Of a stretch of 64,000 bases of DNA, positions 1-12,700 are shown piece after piece. Position numbers and translations under genes: made by a program. The notes beneath the pieces are model-generated. The model was not told the origin of the DNA. It saw only the letters and a program-made list of their open reading frames with translations, and did not search any database. Each line of letters begins with the position of its first letter. Within the stretch, counting starts at the first letter, position 1. The DNA is from Branchiostoma floridae (lineage: Eukaryota > Chordata > Leptocardii > Amphioxiformes > Branchiostomatidae), in assembly GCF_000003815.2 (NCBI RefSeq), contig NC_049986.1, forward strand, positions 13,203,805-13,267,804. The letters run 5' to 3'.

Positions 1-113
1 TGATGAAGGTAAATAAATACAAAGTACAGTAGCTACAAATGAACAAATTCGACTTCTCCTCGGGTTAGTGGACTTCATCTTTACGACAAAATTCGAACAC
101 AGTTCACACCTAC

Positions 114-382
114 CTAGTACAATCACTATAACCACTACCTCCACCATCTAGCGTAGTCCAGGGGATGCTCATGTTCAAGGCGTCAGGTATCGGCCGACAG
201 TCCCGCCATGTCTGCAGGCCCGGTACCGCGCAGTGATGGGAGGGGGAGGCGGCGAGAAAGTTGGCTATGAGCTGGTGAAACCCCACAGGCATTTCTGCAT
301 AGCACATCAGGAACAGTACCCACCACTGGTACCAGCCCATCTCACCCAGATACCCGGTCAGGATCTCGTCGAATGGCAACAT
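114..382 (-). CDS. SLC22-type organic ion transporter, first coding exon (partial gene)
   Basis: The exon reads from an ATG at 382 (context GCCATGT) to a GT donor just below 114 (ACTAG|GTAGGT, phase 2). The peptide begins MLPFDEIL, then GEMGWYQWW, a hydrophobic first membrane helix, FLAASPSHHC, and an extracellular loop ending in NMSIPW and YSDC. This is the known N-terminal pattern of SLC22 organic cation/carnitine transporters: FD(D/E)IL, GEFG.YQ, P.H.C and a Cys-rich, N-glycosylated first loop. The rest of the gene must lie beyond the left edge. The family member cannot be told from one exon. An ORF extends upstream to 499, but the SLC22 start aligns at 382. Confidence 0.78.
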
Positions 383-499
383 GGCGAAACGTTTGTATGG
401 CTGATTTGTAACAGTCTTAAAAAGTTTAGCTCGACAAGAACTTGACTGTGCGTCACAACAGGTACAAGTACAGCCCTTTAATACCAAGGTAAAGTTCAA

Positions 500-1112
500 G
501 GTCTATTGCAAGCTAAATACACATTCACGCCTGACGCAATTACTATTACATAACCCATATAAACATTGCTATTGATTACTCGCTGCGTTGGGCGTAACGT
601 TATACACACAGGTAAAAAAAAACTGTGGATTGAGAGCATAAAGTCTGAGAGGAAGGCCTGTATTACAAGCTTTGATGACTTCCATAACATAGCCAACCAT
701 TTAAATGATGAGCAAATGATTGCCCCTTAAGCCTTCCCGTAAAGCTTTGAGCATGACCTGATGAAGGGGTGTATCCACAAACTGGAGTAGCCCTGCTTAA
801 AATTACCATCTCTAAATAATCTTATTCTCTACCACTGTGACTCAGGGATTTTCTTTTTTTCCAAAAAAAAATTATATTATCATCTTCCATAGTTTTATTA
901 ACCTTTGCGATAAAGCAGCTTATCTTTTATTAATTAGCTGAAATCTACTTATATTTTTTAAGCAAGATTGATTTTCTCTTAATCATTCTTCGAGACTGAC
1001 ATCGGATGTAGTATCCTCAATAGTGATTGACCCAGTTTTTTGTAAAGATGACAGAGTACTTTAGTGGTAACATAGCAAAACGACTTGTGCTGTTCTTTGA
1101 AAAGAATGAATA
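500..1112. other. Intergenic space between SLC22-like exon and POMT1 3' end
   Basis: I see no coding exon here. It is AT-rich and should contain the 5' region of the SLC22-like gene (toward 500) and the downstream flank of POMT1. Confidence 0.5.
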
Positions 1113-1118
1113 TTTATT
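1113..1118 (-). terminator. Probable POMT1 polyadenylation signal
   Basis: AATAAA on the minus strand (TTTATT on plus), about 455 bases after the POMT1 stop at 1571-1573. It is the nearest canonical hexamer I found and is AT-rich on both sides. Confidence 0.45.
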
Positions 1119-1570
1119 CAATACATCACATCTCGCACATTTGCCATAGTTTTTCAACAACATCCTGAACACAATACAACACACAACAAATTCACCTTAA
1201 ATATTGTTACTATATAATGGCTTTGGAAAAGTTCTATAAAACTATACATCAGCTCTTCAGGGACTGTTGAATGGCTATAAGGGCTACCATATCTTTAAAC
1301 ACATTGCTTTCATACTCTGTATTTGCACATCTGATAAAAAATGCTCATGTATTGCAACTCAATCTCTATACATCTAAACATTGTTTGAATCGAAGAACCA
1401 AATGCTTGTCAAGATAATTTGCACTTGTTTCAGACAGTTTTAGTCCAAGCCCATAACTTAAATCTTAAAATTACCAAGCAACAAGTATCATTGTGTCTTA
1501 GTTGTTATATTCATCTTTTGGAGCAAGACACAGAAATCCCTCCTTCTATCTTACATATAGAGCACATTCC

Positions 1571-4500
1571 TCATAAAACTTGGATGAGCAGATCCCATGA
1601 GTCCAGCCACTTGAGGTCAGTGACCTCATCAGCTGACAGGTCAGAGTTCCCATAAGTCAGTGGGGCAAATTTTCTGTAGGAGAGGTAGATACAGGTTACC
1701 CAGACAGCACACAGGGCTGAGAAGACATTTCTGTGGACTGGCCATCTGGAAGAAAACAGCACAAAATTATTGATAACTGTTATTAGAGGGCTGGAAAACT
1801 CTGAAACATTGCGCTATTGCCACTAGTCTATATTCAGTGGTAGCATCATCATCATCATCGACATACACATGACAGGGTTATACCACCTTATACCGTCAAT
1901 TTCCCAAAAGGGAGTGAATGAAATGATGTACTGAAAACTGTCTCAAAACTGTGAAGTTACAGTTATTCTAAGTGAAATCCCCACTAACCTGAGTACATGT
2001 GTGTGGATGTTTTCTACCATGACAGCGAGCAGCAGTATTTTGAAGACAAGAGCTGGCAGGTAGTGGTGCAGGAACAGTGTCCGCTCCATCAGGAAGAACG
2101 GCACATAATGCAGCACCCAACCACCCAGCACTAACTCTCCTGTCAGGATGTATCTCTGCCAGGACTCTACAGGGTGAGAAACACAATATAGAACACTTGT
2201 TATTGTTCTAACAACAACAAGCCACCCAGCACTAACTCTCCTGTCAGGATGTACCTCTGCCAGGACTCTACAGGGTGAGAAACACAACTGTTAGTGTTCT
2301 AACAATAACATGAGTTTGGAGGTCTCATACCTCTATGAAACATCTAGAGCTTTTCAAATTCCATTCTCAACATCTACATAATCCATGAATGGTGATGTTC
2401 ACATTTAGCTAATTTACACATGTCGCAGAATGAAATTCCAATCATTTACCTATGAGCAATTACTTTGCATTAACTCTGCAAATGAGGTTCTTATTTTCAT
2501 AATACGAATCTGTGTATTTTTCTTTTAGTCAACTTTAAACAAGAGCTTTTGTTGCCATTATTAAAGATGAAGATCTGCTAATACATGTACTATTATAATG
2601 CAAATCATGATACTGAAACAAAAAAGAATGCGCCACATCACAATCACAAACTTGCTTTAAAATTACAAATGTACATGTATATTGCCACCTGCATATCATC
2701 TCTTTATCTCTGTAACAATAAATATATATGGTGCTTTATCTCTGTACTATACATCTGCCTGTTTAGAGCAGCCCTTTTCCTGTTGTTACCTTTTCTGCAC
2801 CAGAATTGCTATTACTACAAGGTTTTAAATATCATCTGGGTAGAAAGTAAAGTTCTCTCACCATCATCCATATCAAAACAAGCCCTCCTCCTGCGGACCA
2901 ACAGTACCCCCAGCAGAGCCAGGTATCCCAGAATTCCCACCACTCCAGACCACCACACCACTGGGTTCCCCATGAAATGGATTTGTGCCTGGAAAGGGTA
3001 CACTCAACTGTAAAGTCACTAGTAGTAAGAAAGGCTAACATTTTATAGCATATCTAATAACTGTAACTTTAGAAATTTGTCACTGACTGCATATGATCAA
3101 TAAAGAACTTAAGCGTATTTTGAAACTTTCAATCTCTCTCTCTCTTTCTGTCTCTCTGGTTTAGAGTCCATTGTTTCCCGTCTTGCGAGAGTTGGACGCT
3201 GTGGGGTGTCTGAGTGCTGACCTCTAGGAGATCACACAAAAACAATATCTCAACTTTGAATGATTTGTGAATTTTAGATCGTGATGTGAACACTTTAAAA
3301 CTTTTATAATTTGTCTTGAGAGGGTATCTTTTAATGACAGTGTAATGGTTTTCCTACATTAGTTCTAGGATGGAGCCAGTAGGCCACACCCCTCTCCATG
3401 AGTGGCCACTCCCCAGGGCTGGACGAGTACTTGTGTTCCTGCTGCAGTTCCTTGTTAGTAGACAGCATCTTCCACTAGAATAAACATAGATTTGTCATTA
3501 GAATCTAAATCAAGAACTACTAAAAACATTCAATAGTAAACCAATGAATCTGTAATGTGTTCTAAGCTACATTTTTTACAGCCATGAATAGAGATGATTA
3601 CTGAGATATGGTAATAAAGCTATGTGCTCCAGTTCACAGCTGCAATGTGTTCTTGCATCTTGAGAATGTGGTGATGGGCCTGAGTCTTAAAATTTTGGAC
3701 GTCTGACCACATTGTTTGGGAGCCTGTTCCAGGTGCTAACTTCTGTGTGAATGCATGTCCTACCAGTTGAATATGTTCTTGAGACAGGTTCAGTGAGAGC
3801 ATGTCTTGGCATAGCTTGGCTGGTGCATAATTGTACATCTACATGTAAACCACCAACTGACTTTGTATTAGTGTTGTACACATCCTCTTTAAACTGCCAA
3901 TCAAGAACACAATCATATCAGCAGTTCCAGTGCACATACGTCAAGCTAAGGAGTTTCAGTCTGAACCTTAAACATAATCTGTGTAGATGTATGCTACTTA
4001 TCTACAGTTCTGATATGTGGTCTAACATGTCACATTCTATCATTCTGCATTGTGTTCTAACCTGCAGTTCTGCAAACATCCCCAGGAACCCCATCAGGGG
4101 CTGGTCATCCATGGTGTCCTCATATGTTGCCTGATTGAATGTTTCTTCATCATTCCCAACAACATCTGCCTGATCAACTGTAGTACAGAATACAATCAAG
4201 CTTGGTTATGTTACTTGTGTAGTTAAAGAGAGTGGTCGGAAGGATACTGTGGAATGGAAGAAGACGTAACAATACTTTTTATGTCCATACCATGGAAATA
4301 CATGTAGCATCTAAAATCAATATTTTTTTCACAAGAATAGGAAAAAGCACAAAAATAAAAACTTTTTTTGCAAAACTTTTACGTGTTTTAAGAGAGAATG
4401 GACACTACCGCTCCCTTACAAATGTACCATATTGTTATATATTATAGCAAAAATCACAGATTCTCATACAGCAATGAAAGATTTTCATATATGTTAGGTT

Positions 4501-7500
4501 CTTCTGAACTTCTCAGCTTCAAGATCCACACATATGTAGACCTGATTTTTGTACCTGTCAGACAAGACAAAAACCTTTCAATGACTAACACAGCATCTGT
4601 GTGGATACATACAAAAAATGTAACAAAACATCAGTTATCCTGGAGATGTCCATACGATTGGTTGGAAATTTGATGAGTTGTAAGCCTGCTAGATCCAGGA
4701 GTTATCCCCAGTTTCCCNNNNNNNNNNNNNNNNNNNNNNNNNNNNNNNNNNNNNNNNNNNNNNNNNNNNNNNNNNNNNNNNNNNNNNNNNNNNNNNNNNN
4801 NNNNNNNNNNNNNNNNNTGTATATGTCTGGTATCAAACCTATTAATAGCTGCCAAGTCTGCATGAGAGGACGAAGAAACTCAGCAGTTATAACACTGGTT
4901 TGGATACCAGGAAGTTATTCTGCTCTCTCTGTACCTTGAGTGCAGCAGATGTGTTAACGTGAACCAGCCTGATGTGAGACTGGATGCTTTTCCAGGTATC
5001 ACCTTCATCTGCACCATCCACCAACTCCTACAGAACAAATAAAAGACAACTTTTATTAAAGATAGGCCTTTAATCTTCTTTGATCAAAGCTAAAATGTCC
5101 AAAGGAACCATCTAAAGACTATTGCACTTAGGCAACGCAGATCTACATCTCACCAAAAGAGGAAAAATTAGGCCAAGGACGGCATCTAGTACATGTAACT
5201 AGATTCAGATAAGAATTTGATAATATTAGACTGTGTACTGTATGCTTTGATATCAATCTCTCCATGACATGGCCTCCAGTAAAGCTTTCTACAGACACTG
5301 TTGAACTCACAGAACTTCAAATGACTAATTGGACCAAAGATAATTACAGTACAAACCAGTCAGATGTAGAATGATGTATGCTACTCACCACTCTCCACAG
5401 GTTCTGTGCAGGTAAGCTGATGTTGTAGTCAATGTAACACGTCACCTCCTGACTGTAGGGTGACAGGGGGGCTGCCACATTGTGACTACACAAGTGGGGT
5501 GGGGGGGGGGATAAAAACAGACTTACAAAGTGACCATTGTAGGACCTTGAAACTACCTTTGACCAGTTGCTGACATCAAACTTCTGTCAAAGTAACGACT
5601 TGAGCTTTCGATCATTTCAACTTTAGAAGAATCATGAGGACTCATTGAAAGCTTAATGGTAAGTAGTTTACCTATTGTACAGAAATGGCTTTAAAATCAT
5701 CACCATGTTAATTTCTGCAGGTCTTATAACAGCATCACGGTTCATGGACATAAAACTGTCTCTTGAGTCTTGAGGCAGAATCAACTCCACAATAGTAAAA
5801 AAAGTTCTACGGTACCTTACACTCGTTGTTGATTAAACAAAAAAATAGGGCATTATGTACCCCACAACTTGACTCTTAGTCTTACCAGGAGATTACATAG
5901 AGAAGGAGTCAGGACACATATAACCTCCTTGCTTTGAGACTGTACATGCAATTAGCCTTAGGGCATGACTTTGCAACTTAACTTTCATTACAAGAGAGCT
6001 AGTTGACCTGTTGAGAGCCCTGGAGGAGGTCCCATGTACCAGCTGTATGATGTCACCATGGTGGATCAGTTTGGGAGGGTCATCCACGTATACTGTTGTT
6101 CTGAGAGGGACAGAAAACTTCATTACTCAGACAAAACATCACAGTTTGTCAACAATGCTATGATGACAGTGGCAATTACTAGTAGGGCCGAAAATCCATA
6201 CCTTATCGCAAACGGACAAATGCGATTCCATGCATGACAAAGGACCACTGTAGAATCGGAAAAGCTGCGATTCATCACTGCAATTCGGACCGCAATCCAG
6301 ACCGCAAACCGAACAGAAATCCGGACAGTGGCTCTAAATGGTAATATTCGAAGGTTTGTGGTAGAAAAATCTGTATTATTTTTGGGGGGGACTTAATTCA
6401 TCTTTTTTTTTAACGAAAAAAATGAACAGCTGACTCCGAGAAGCAACAAATAAAATTGGTGTGGCCCAATACTTAATGCACTACACAGTAAAAGTTAGAG
6501 GAAGAAAGCATGGGAGGGAAGTAAGAGCTTCGAACAGTTAAGATCATGATGAGAGGAACCCTGTACCTAATGATTTTTCTAGAGACAATGTCAATTTCAT
6601 ATCACTGGCTTAGTTAAGAACATCTGGATCAATACAACTCCACAAACCTGCCAGGATCCTTGACAATCCACCAGTTGTTGATGTCCTTGAAACTGTAACA
6701 TGTGACCTGTTGTTGGGCGGAGCTGCCCCGGTTGTCGTGGTAACGGACAGGGTAGGTGGCCAGGTGGGAGTGGAGCCAGCAGGGTCGGCCCAGGAACATC
6801 CCGTGGGTGTGGCGTAACGTGATCTGGGAACCGTACGCTATACTGACGGGCTGGCTTTTTGTTATTCTCGATAAACCACCCTGAGAAAAATTGCACAAAG
6901 ATGTTAACGCTGAGCATGACACATAAACTTAACAAACAATATTTTCATTATATTCATTTGTATCGGAGTAGTTTTAAAACCTACTTTCAAATTTATATTC
7001 CAAGTCCATATGCTTACTTCTTTGTACCTGCATGCCAATACTTACACCTACAGGGCATGGATACACAATACAGGTTATTGTAACAATCTTTCCTCCTATA
7101 TATACACAAAAGGAAATAGACCATTGAACAAAAATGTTTCGGGTTAAAAACACAACCTTGGGCACTTGCAGACCCCTGCTTACCATGTCATGATACAACA
7201 AGATCTTGCACAACAGCTTCTTTTCTTTGAAATACATGTAGAGGTGGAATCTAGCAATATAACACTAGTTCACCTTTATCTGAAGGGTAACCTACATCTT
7301 TTTTGGGGGGATATTTAGGGCCATTAAGTCAATGGACAGTAGTTTCAAGCTACAAATCTTTAGAAAATACTGCAATTTGAAACCACAACCATCAACTTAA
7401 ATACCCTGTTTTTAAAGACAACAAATTCCCTGACCCCTATAGGCATGAGGATGGGACTAGGTAAGGTAAGGTAAAGACAACAGATATAGGTTACCCTGCA

Positions 7501-10500
7501 GATAAAGGTGAACTAGCGTTACCTCCAGTGTAGCCTGGAAGGCGCTGGTCATCATCTCGTCATGAGGCCCGCTCCTATTGGCCAGCTCCATGTGAAGGTG
7601 GAACAGCAGCAGGTACAGCACCACGGGCAGGACAGCCAGCAGGCCAGCACGGGCCAGGAAATGGGAGGTCAGATCATGCTGTACATAAAACAGACATACA
7701 TGTAACAGTGCTCAAAATAGTTTCTTCAGCCAGGTTGCCCAGGTGGCAACCTGATTCAAAAGACAGGTTACACCATCAACATGCCCCACTTCCAAGTTAT
7801 TACTTTCTTCAAATCAGCTACTTAGCCATTATCTTTTGTTTTGTCTTATCAAGAAATGAATACAAAAGATTATGCGCATAGGTGGGTGAAAAGCAGTGTT
7901 CCAAATGCAAAATTTCAAGTTGCACACTGTGCTACCTGGGTTTAAAATTAAGTTGCGACATGTATAATGTGGTTGCGTTTGCAAGTGTGCAAGTGGGTAT
8001 TTCGAGCACTGCATAAGGATGCGACAAAATACAATCACCGTCACAGTACGGTACGTCTACTAGTCTCTCTCAAAAGTCTTTAACTTGTTTAAAGATTCTT
8101 TATTCATTAGAAGTGAAAAATAAACTCACAAACTTACACGTAAAATTAAAATGTTTGTATGTTCAAATGGGATAATTTGGAATTAAGTTTAATTAACACA
8201 ATCTAATCTTTATATAAACAGCTCTTACCACAGACAGCCTCTTGTCTCCAATCAAATTCCACAATTCATGGAAGATCATCCCCCCGACCAGCAGCACAGT
8301 GAAAACTCCCACATATTTTACACTGTGGGAAGAAAGAAGTGCACATTAGTGCTATACATTTTACCATGTATGTATAAAAGAGAAAAGGAAAGATCACACA
8401 CACTTAAATCTACAACAGAATTGACAAAGACTTGAGATGCATATCTGTGTTGGTATATGCATTGAAATGGTAAGGATAATACTATTTTCCAATACACACA
8501 TGTATATTGATTTAGCTTCCTGAATTCTCCTGAGGTTCTCAGTGAAAAACTTAGCATACAGACGTGTGCAGATTTGCACAGGAGGGATTATCAGAAACTC
8601 TGAGCAAAATCATTTTTTAGATTTTTACTCTTGATACTTAACATTCAATTCAACATTCATCTGATTCAAACTTCACATGCACATTAGTGATATGTTGCAT
8701 ATCTGTTTGCTTTTCTGTACATGAATATTTCCTACCTGCACGCACAGGCTAACATGGCACCAGTTCCAGCCAACCACGCCCACCATGATAGAGAAAAGGG
8801 ACTGAAACAGAGAAACAAACATGACCACAACAAGTCTCCGACCTAGTCTTGTAATCTTGCAAGACTAGGTCATTCCGCGAACAAGATGTACTGATCAGAC
8901 ATTGAAAATCTATAGGTATACATCTTTTACATGTTTTCAAGAGTCACTAATTCTATTAACTTACTCTTACGTGACTGATTAACCTCTTCATCAATAACTT
9001 TTACTTTTAATTTCAATGACAGTATGTTAAAGCTCATCATGACAAATCCAAATAAAAGAAGACTGTACTGTACCTGTGTTTGAGTCTCCAGAACTTCAAC
9101 AGACAAAGCAGGGTGGCCAGGATGAAGAAGAGCAGGAAGCTGTCAATCAACAGGAACCTGCTCTGGGTTACCAGGCTGTTCTCTGTTACATAAGTACAAA
9201 GTTACATAACATGAACTGATAACTGACAGTAGCACACTAGCTGACCTACTGTAGTCTTCTAACCAATCGCCTACTAGTAGGTATAGTAGGTCAGTTGACC
9301 TTACAGACACAATGTTATCAATTGGCAAAAACATTATATTTTCCTCCATAAATATACAGAAGCTGAAGCTGACAGAAGTAAACACCCACTAACCAAACAG
9401 CACCATGCCCCCAGCCAGGGCAGCAGTCCAGTGGTTGTACCCCAGTTCTACTGTGGTCTGGTAGGTCAGCGGTACCAACAGGCTACCAAATAAGGCAGGG
9501 AACAGTCTCAGGTACCATACTGGGACAGCCGACGGGTAGTCTATAAAGATGTGAAGTAAAACAGATGTTTAGACTCAGTAACTAGGCATTCGCATGTCTA
9601 GTAAGTTTTAAATTAAGAATGAAATCTGGAAAATACCTGCTGGAAATGTCAAACATGTAACAATTTTAGCTTTTATCTACAATATCATTGCAGCTTTCCT
9701 TTTTGTAACTTTAGAGTATAGCTTCCATAAGAAGCTAAAGGTAAACCATTTAATCTATGAAATGTCAAACACTTAATGGTTCTTTGTTCTGTACATTATA
9801 TTATTAACACCTGTCTTACCTGCTCCTATTCTCTCCCAGGTAAAATTCCCATTGAAGTCACCGAGGTAGGCTGGAAGGTGGAAACAATTGTTGTAAAAGT
9901 AATAAAGCAGTAACAGTCATAATACATGAAATATCTAATTTCTATCATGCCTTTATTGTAATACCCCAAGCTGATCTTCCATTACCCTTCTTCCATTTCC
10001 AGGAAGACTAGCGGTGTACCATCTTGTATCACAGCTAATGGACCAATAAAGCCAATAAAGCCATACTGTATCTGCCTGCCAAGGTTGATTGCGCAAGAAA
10101 TCTTGGATTGCAGTTACACTTTTGGCCATGGAAGATCTAACTGGAGAGTAATACTGGAGCATTTTCTATCACAAGGTATAAAAGGTCTGAAATGGCATTA
10201 AAGCTGCCTGATGTACTACCATAATTTAAGATGCAAAATTGATGTGATGTAGAATTTTGCAAAGAATAATACAGATAGAAGATAGGGATGAGTGTAAAAA
10301 CTGAGCTAGGGTATACTCAGTAACTCTAAGATGAGATTTCTAGTTTTTAGTTTCAGTAACAAGTTACTGGTACCTCCAAAAGCGATAATCAGTTTCCCTA
10401 GTGGAGGGTGGACATCGAAGAAGAAGGTTTTCCTGATGTACATACTGGCAAACCTGCCAAAGTGCATCTCATCAAACCTGCAGAGGAAAGAGGAAATCAT

Positions 10501-12700
10501 ACTTAGATCATCGGACTTCTTTGATGTACTATACATTCTTTTTTTTTAGTAAAACAGATTACATATACATAAGGTAGAAGTATATTGAAAACTAATGAGA
10601 AATAATCATGCTCATGCATGTAAGTATACATGTTTTACATACCCCAGATTGAAAATGTACAGACAACATGGCAGATATATAGTGAGTAAATTGTAAGCAT
10701 TTGTAATGTCATTTATCATGACAAAACATGAACTTGTACTTGTGCAGTGGTACATATAAATCTGAGACTTACACATGTGCATTCATATACATCAGATTTA
10801 CAATAAAGAATCTTAAATGGAAGCCTTACACCACACTGTTGGGATACTCTAATCTCCACATTCTTGTTGCCATAGCAACAACAGTCAACAGCAACAGTGG
10901 GATGTTGAGCTCCGTCTTGATTGACAGGAGCGGGGCTCTGACTGGCCCCACCCACTTCACGTCTGTAGGCTGACGTCTCTCCAGGCTGGGCTCTATGGCA
11001 GAGGCTCCATCTCCCTATTCATACATGGGGACAAATGGAAAATCTTAGTATGAGCCATGATAGAATAGCAGAATATTCGACCCTGTATGACAAATGTATC
11101 ATTACCCATGTGATAGGAGACACAAGTACATTTAATCACTCCCTGTGCAATAGTCTTAGTATCTTAGTATTTGACAAATTTTCTATTTGTTTTAAGATTG
11201 ATAAAGAATGATTCTATTAATTTTTTTAAAGGCGATAGATTCAAAGGCTTCTTTCTGTGAATTGGTAATATATTCATTATCCTCTATTGTACACTGTAAA
11301 AGGCAGGCTATACTACAACATGCTTTGTATCATGATAATTGTTTGTTTCATAATGTTCTTTTGTAATGTACACTGCCAAAGTTGCTGTATACATTCATAA
11401 GAAAACATATCTACCAATTTGCAGCTAGGTCATATCTATCAATAGTTTCATCAGGTTGGTACTTAATTCAATGACAAGCAAAAGTTGGCAGGAAAATATT
11501 GCTGGGTTGTGTGCAATGAGTTTTCTTAACCACCTCTGTAAAAAATGTGCCCGTCCGGGTCTAGTCCATGCCAGCTCGGACCAGCAGTACAAACTGTTGA
11601 ATAATTCAGAAGTGGACCCGTTCGGATGAACCGTACGGATGCTCATGAACCATAGGTAGTTTGCCAAATGGTTCGAACTCATGATGCACGTAAACCATTG
11701 TTTCTGAAGTAATTTCTGTGTCCATCTCACCTGGTCCCTAGACCCGACACTGCCGACCTCTGACCCATTACCAGATATGCTGCTAGTCTCCTCTCCCTCC
11801 ACTGACATGTTACTGTCATCATCAGGACCTGGACCTTCTGATACAGCCTTAGTCCTCTCTACAGGGTCTTGTTGTTTGGGTGTCACATGGTGCCGGTGGG
11901 AGGGTCTGGTTCTGTGGGGATCTTTGTTCTTCTTATGGTGGTGAGAGGGCATGGCTTCCCTGGTGATAAAACGGGTGTATAAAAAAATCCATGTAGTTAG
12001 AACAGGTCAATCCTGGATAGCAGACTTCACCACCTCGTTCAATTAGCAGTAAATTATATATTAGGGTTAAATCAGGAGACTGTCTTTAAAAATACACTGT
12101 GTGCGTGTGTGCGCGTGCGTGCGTGTGTGTGCGTGTGCATTTGAGCGTAAGGAAAAACAATATCCTTTATACTGCAAGCAAAAACAATACTTCATCATAC
12201 TACAATAGATCAAAATCAAATACAGGGCAATAAGGAATAAACAGTTCTGCTCAAAAAATTATGGGAGGGGGGGCATATAATGTGTGTAGCTTATCATGTT
12301 TTAAAAGGCTTACACAACAGATATAACATATTCTTTCACCTTATCTGCCAATAGACTAGATATTACCTAAAACAGTACCGATGAAACTATGTAGAACATA
12401 TCATAATACCAACTTTCTGTCCTGATGACAACACGTCGCCCGTCGACAGCGCAGCGGATATCACAACTCGGTAGCCTTTGACCTTAGACGATACCACTTG
12501 CTGAAGGGGGTGTTTATGGAAGGGAGCACTGTACTGTATGGTATGTCATCGACACATATAGCTAGGCAAGGTTACCTGGAGCGACCACAAGCATTGTCAT
12601 GACTGTCATCTGGAGTGGGCTTGTCTTCATTTGAAGTTCCAATACTTGCTGTGTTTTGTTTTTTCCCGAAGCAAGACGATCTATTGTCATACTTTTGCAT
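1571..12700 (-). CDS. POMT1: Protein O-mannosyltransferase 1 (POMT1), 19 coding exons placed, one or more hidden in a gap
   Basis: ER membrane enzyme that, with POMT2, transfers mannose from dolichol-phosphate-mannose to Ser/Thr of alpha-dystroglycan. Exons, in transcript order: 12700-12576, 11959-11731, 11014-10830, 10477-10374, 9870-9820, 9540-9394, 9182-9074, 8801-8736, 8322-8229, 7678-7523, 6880-6648, 6100-6008, 5485-5389, 5027-4935, (missing), 4169-4062, 3474-3358, 2988-2862, 2166-1989, 1745-1571. All joins keep frame with GT-AG sites; 828 residues are visible. Landmarks: FDEMHFGRF and DVHPPLGK (luminal catalytic loop), GSQITLRH and QQQVTCY.FKD.NNWW (first MIR repeat), [11 protein letters not shown] (second MIR), VHVNTSA (third MIR), [18 protein letters not shown] (C-terminal membrane block), ending [11 protein letters not shown]. 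The MIR and C-terminal segments match human POMT1 better than POMT2. The N-terminus is an acidic/His-rich extension absent from human POMT1. The third MIR end and following residues are missing where the 4718-4817 gap falls; flanking phases (0/0) fit. Confidence 0.95.
2121..2312. repeat. Tandem duplication of the 5' edge of POMT1 exon 19
   Basis: Two copies of a unit of about 100 bases (2121-2221 and 2222-2312) share CCACCCAGCACTAACTCTCC, the start of the exon and its 3' splice site. The copy at 2121-2166 is continuous with the full exon. The upstream copy carries a decoy acceptor near 2272 followed by only about 50 exon-like bases. They differ at few positions, so the duplication looks recent. 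Confidence 0.85.
4718..4817. other. Assembly gap (100 Ns)
   Basis: Exactly 100 Ns, a conventional placeholder for a gap of unknown size. It lies between POMT1 exons 4935-5027 and 4062-4169, where the end of the third MIR repeat should be encoded. Confidence 0.95.
7264..7516. mobile_element. MITE-like inverted repeat in a POMT1 intron
   Basis: The ends are inverted repeats of about 35 bases (CTAGTTCACCTTTATCTG at the left, its complement at the right, with few mismatches). The interior has no ORF. The right end stops about 6 bases from the splice donor of exon 7523-7678. Size and structure fit a non-autonomous DNA transposon; I see no clear target duplication, so the superfamily is open. Confidence 0.7.
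12096..12140. repeat. (TG/CG)n microsatellite
   Basis: Imperfect alternating GTGT/GCGT run inside the first POMT1 intron. Confidence 0.85.

Noticed and set aside
1943-2287. 114-codon ORF joining both copies of the POMT1 exon edge
   Set aside because: It runs across the real acceptor into intron; only 2166-1989 is the exon.
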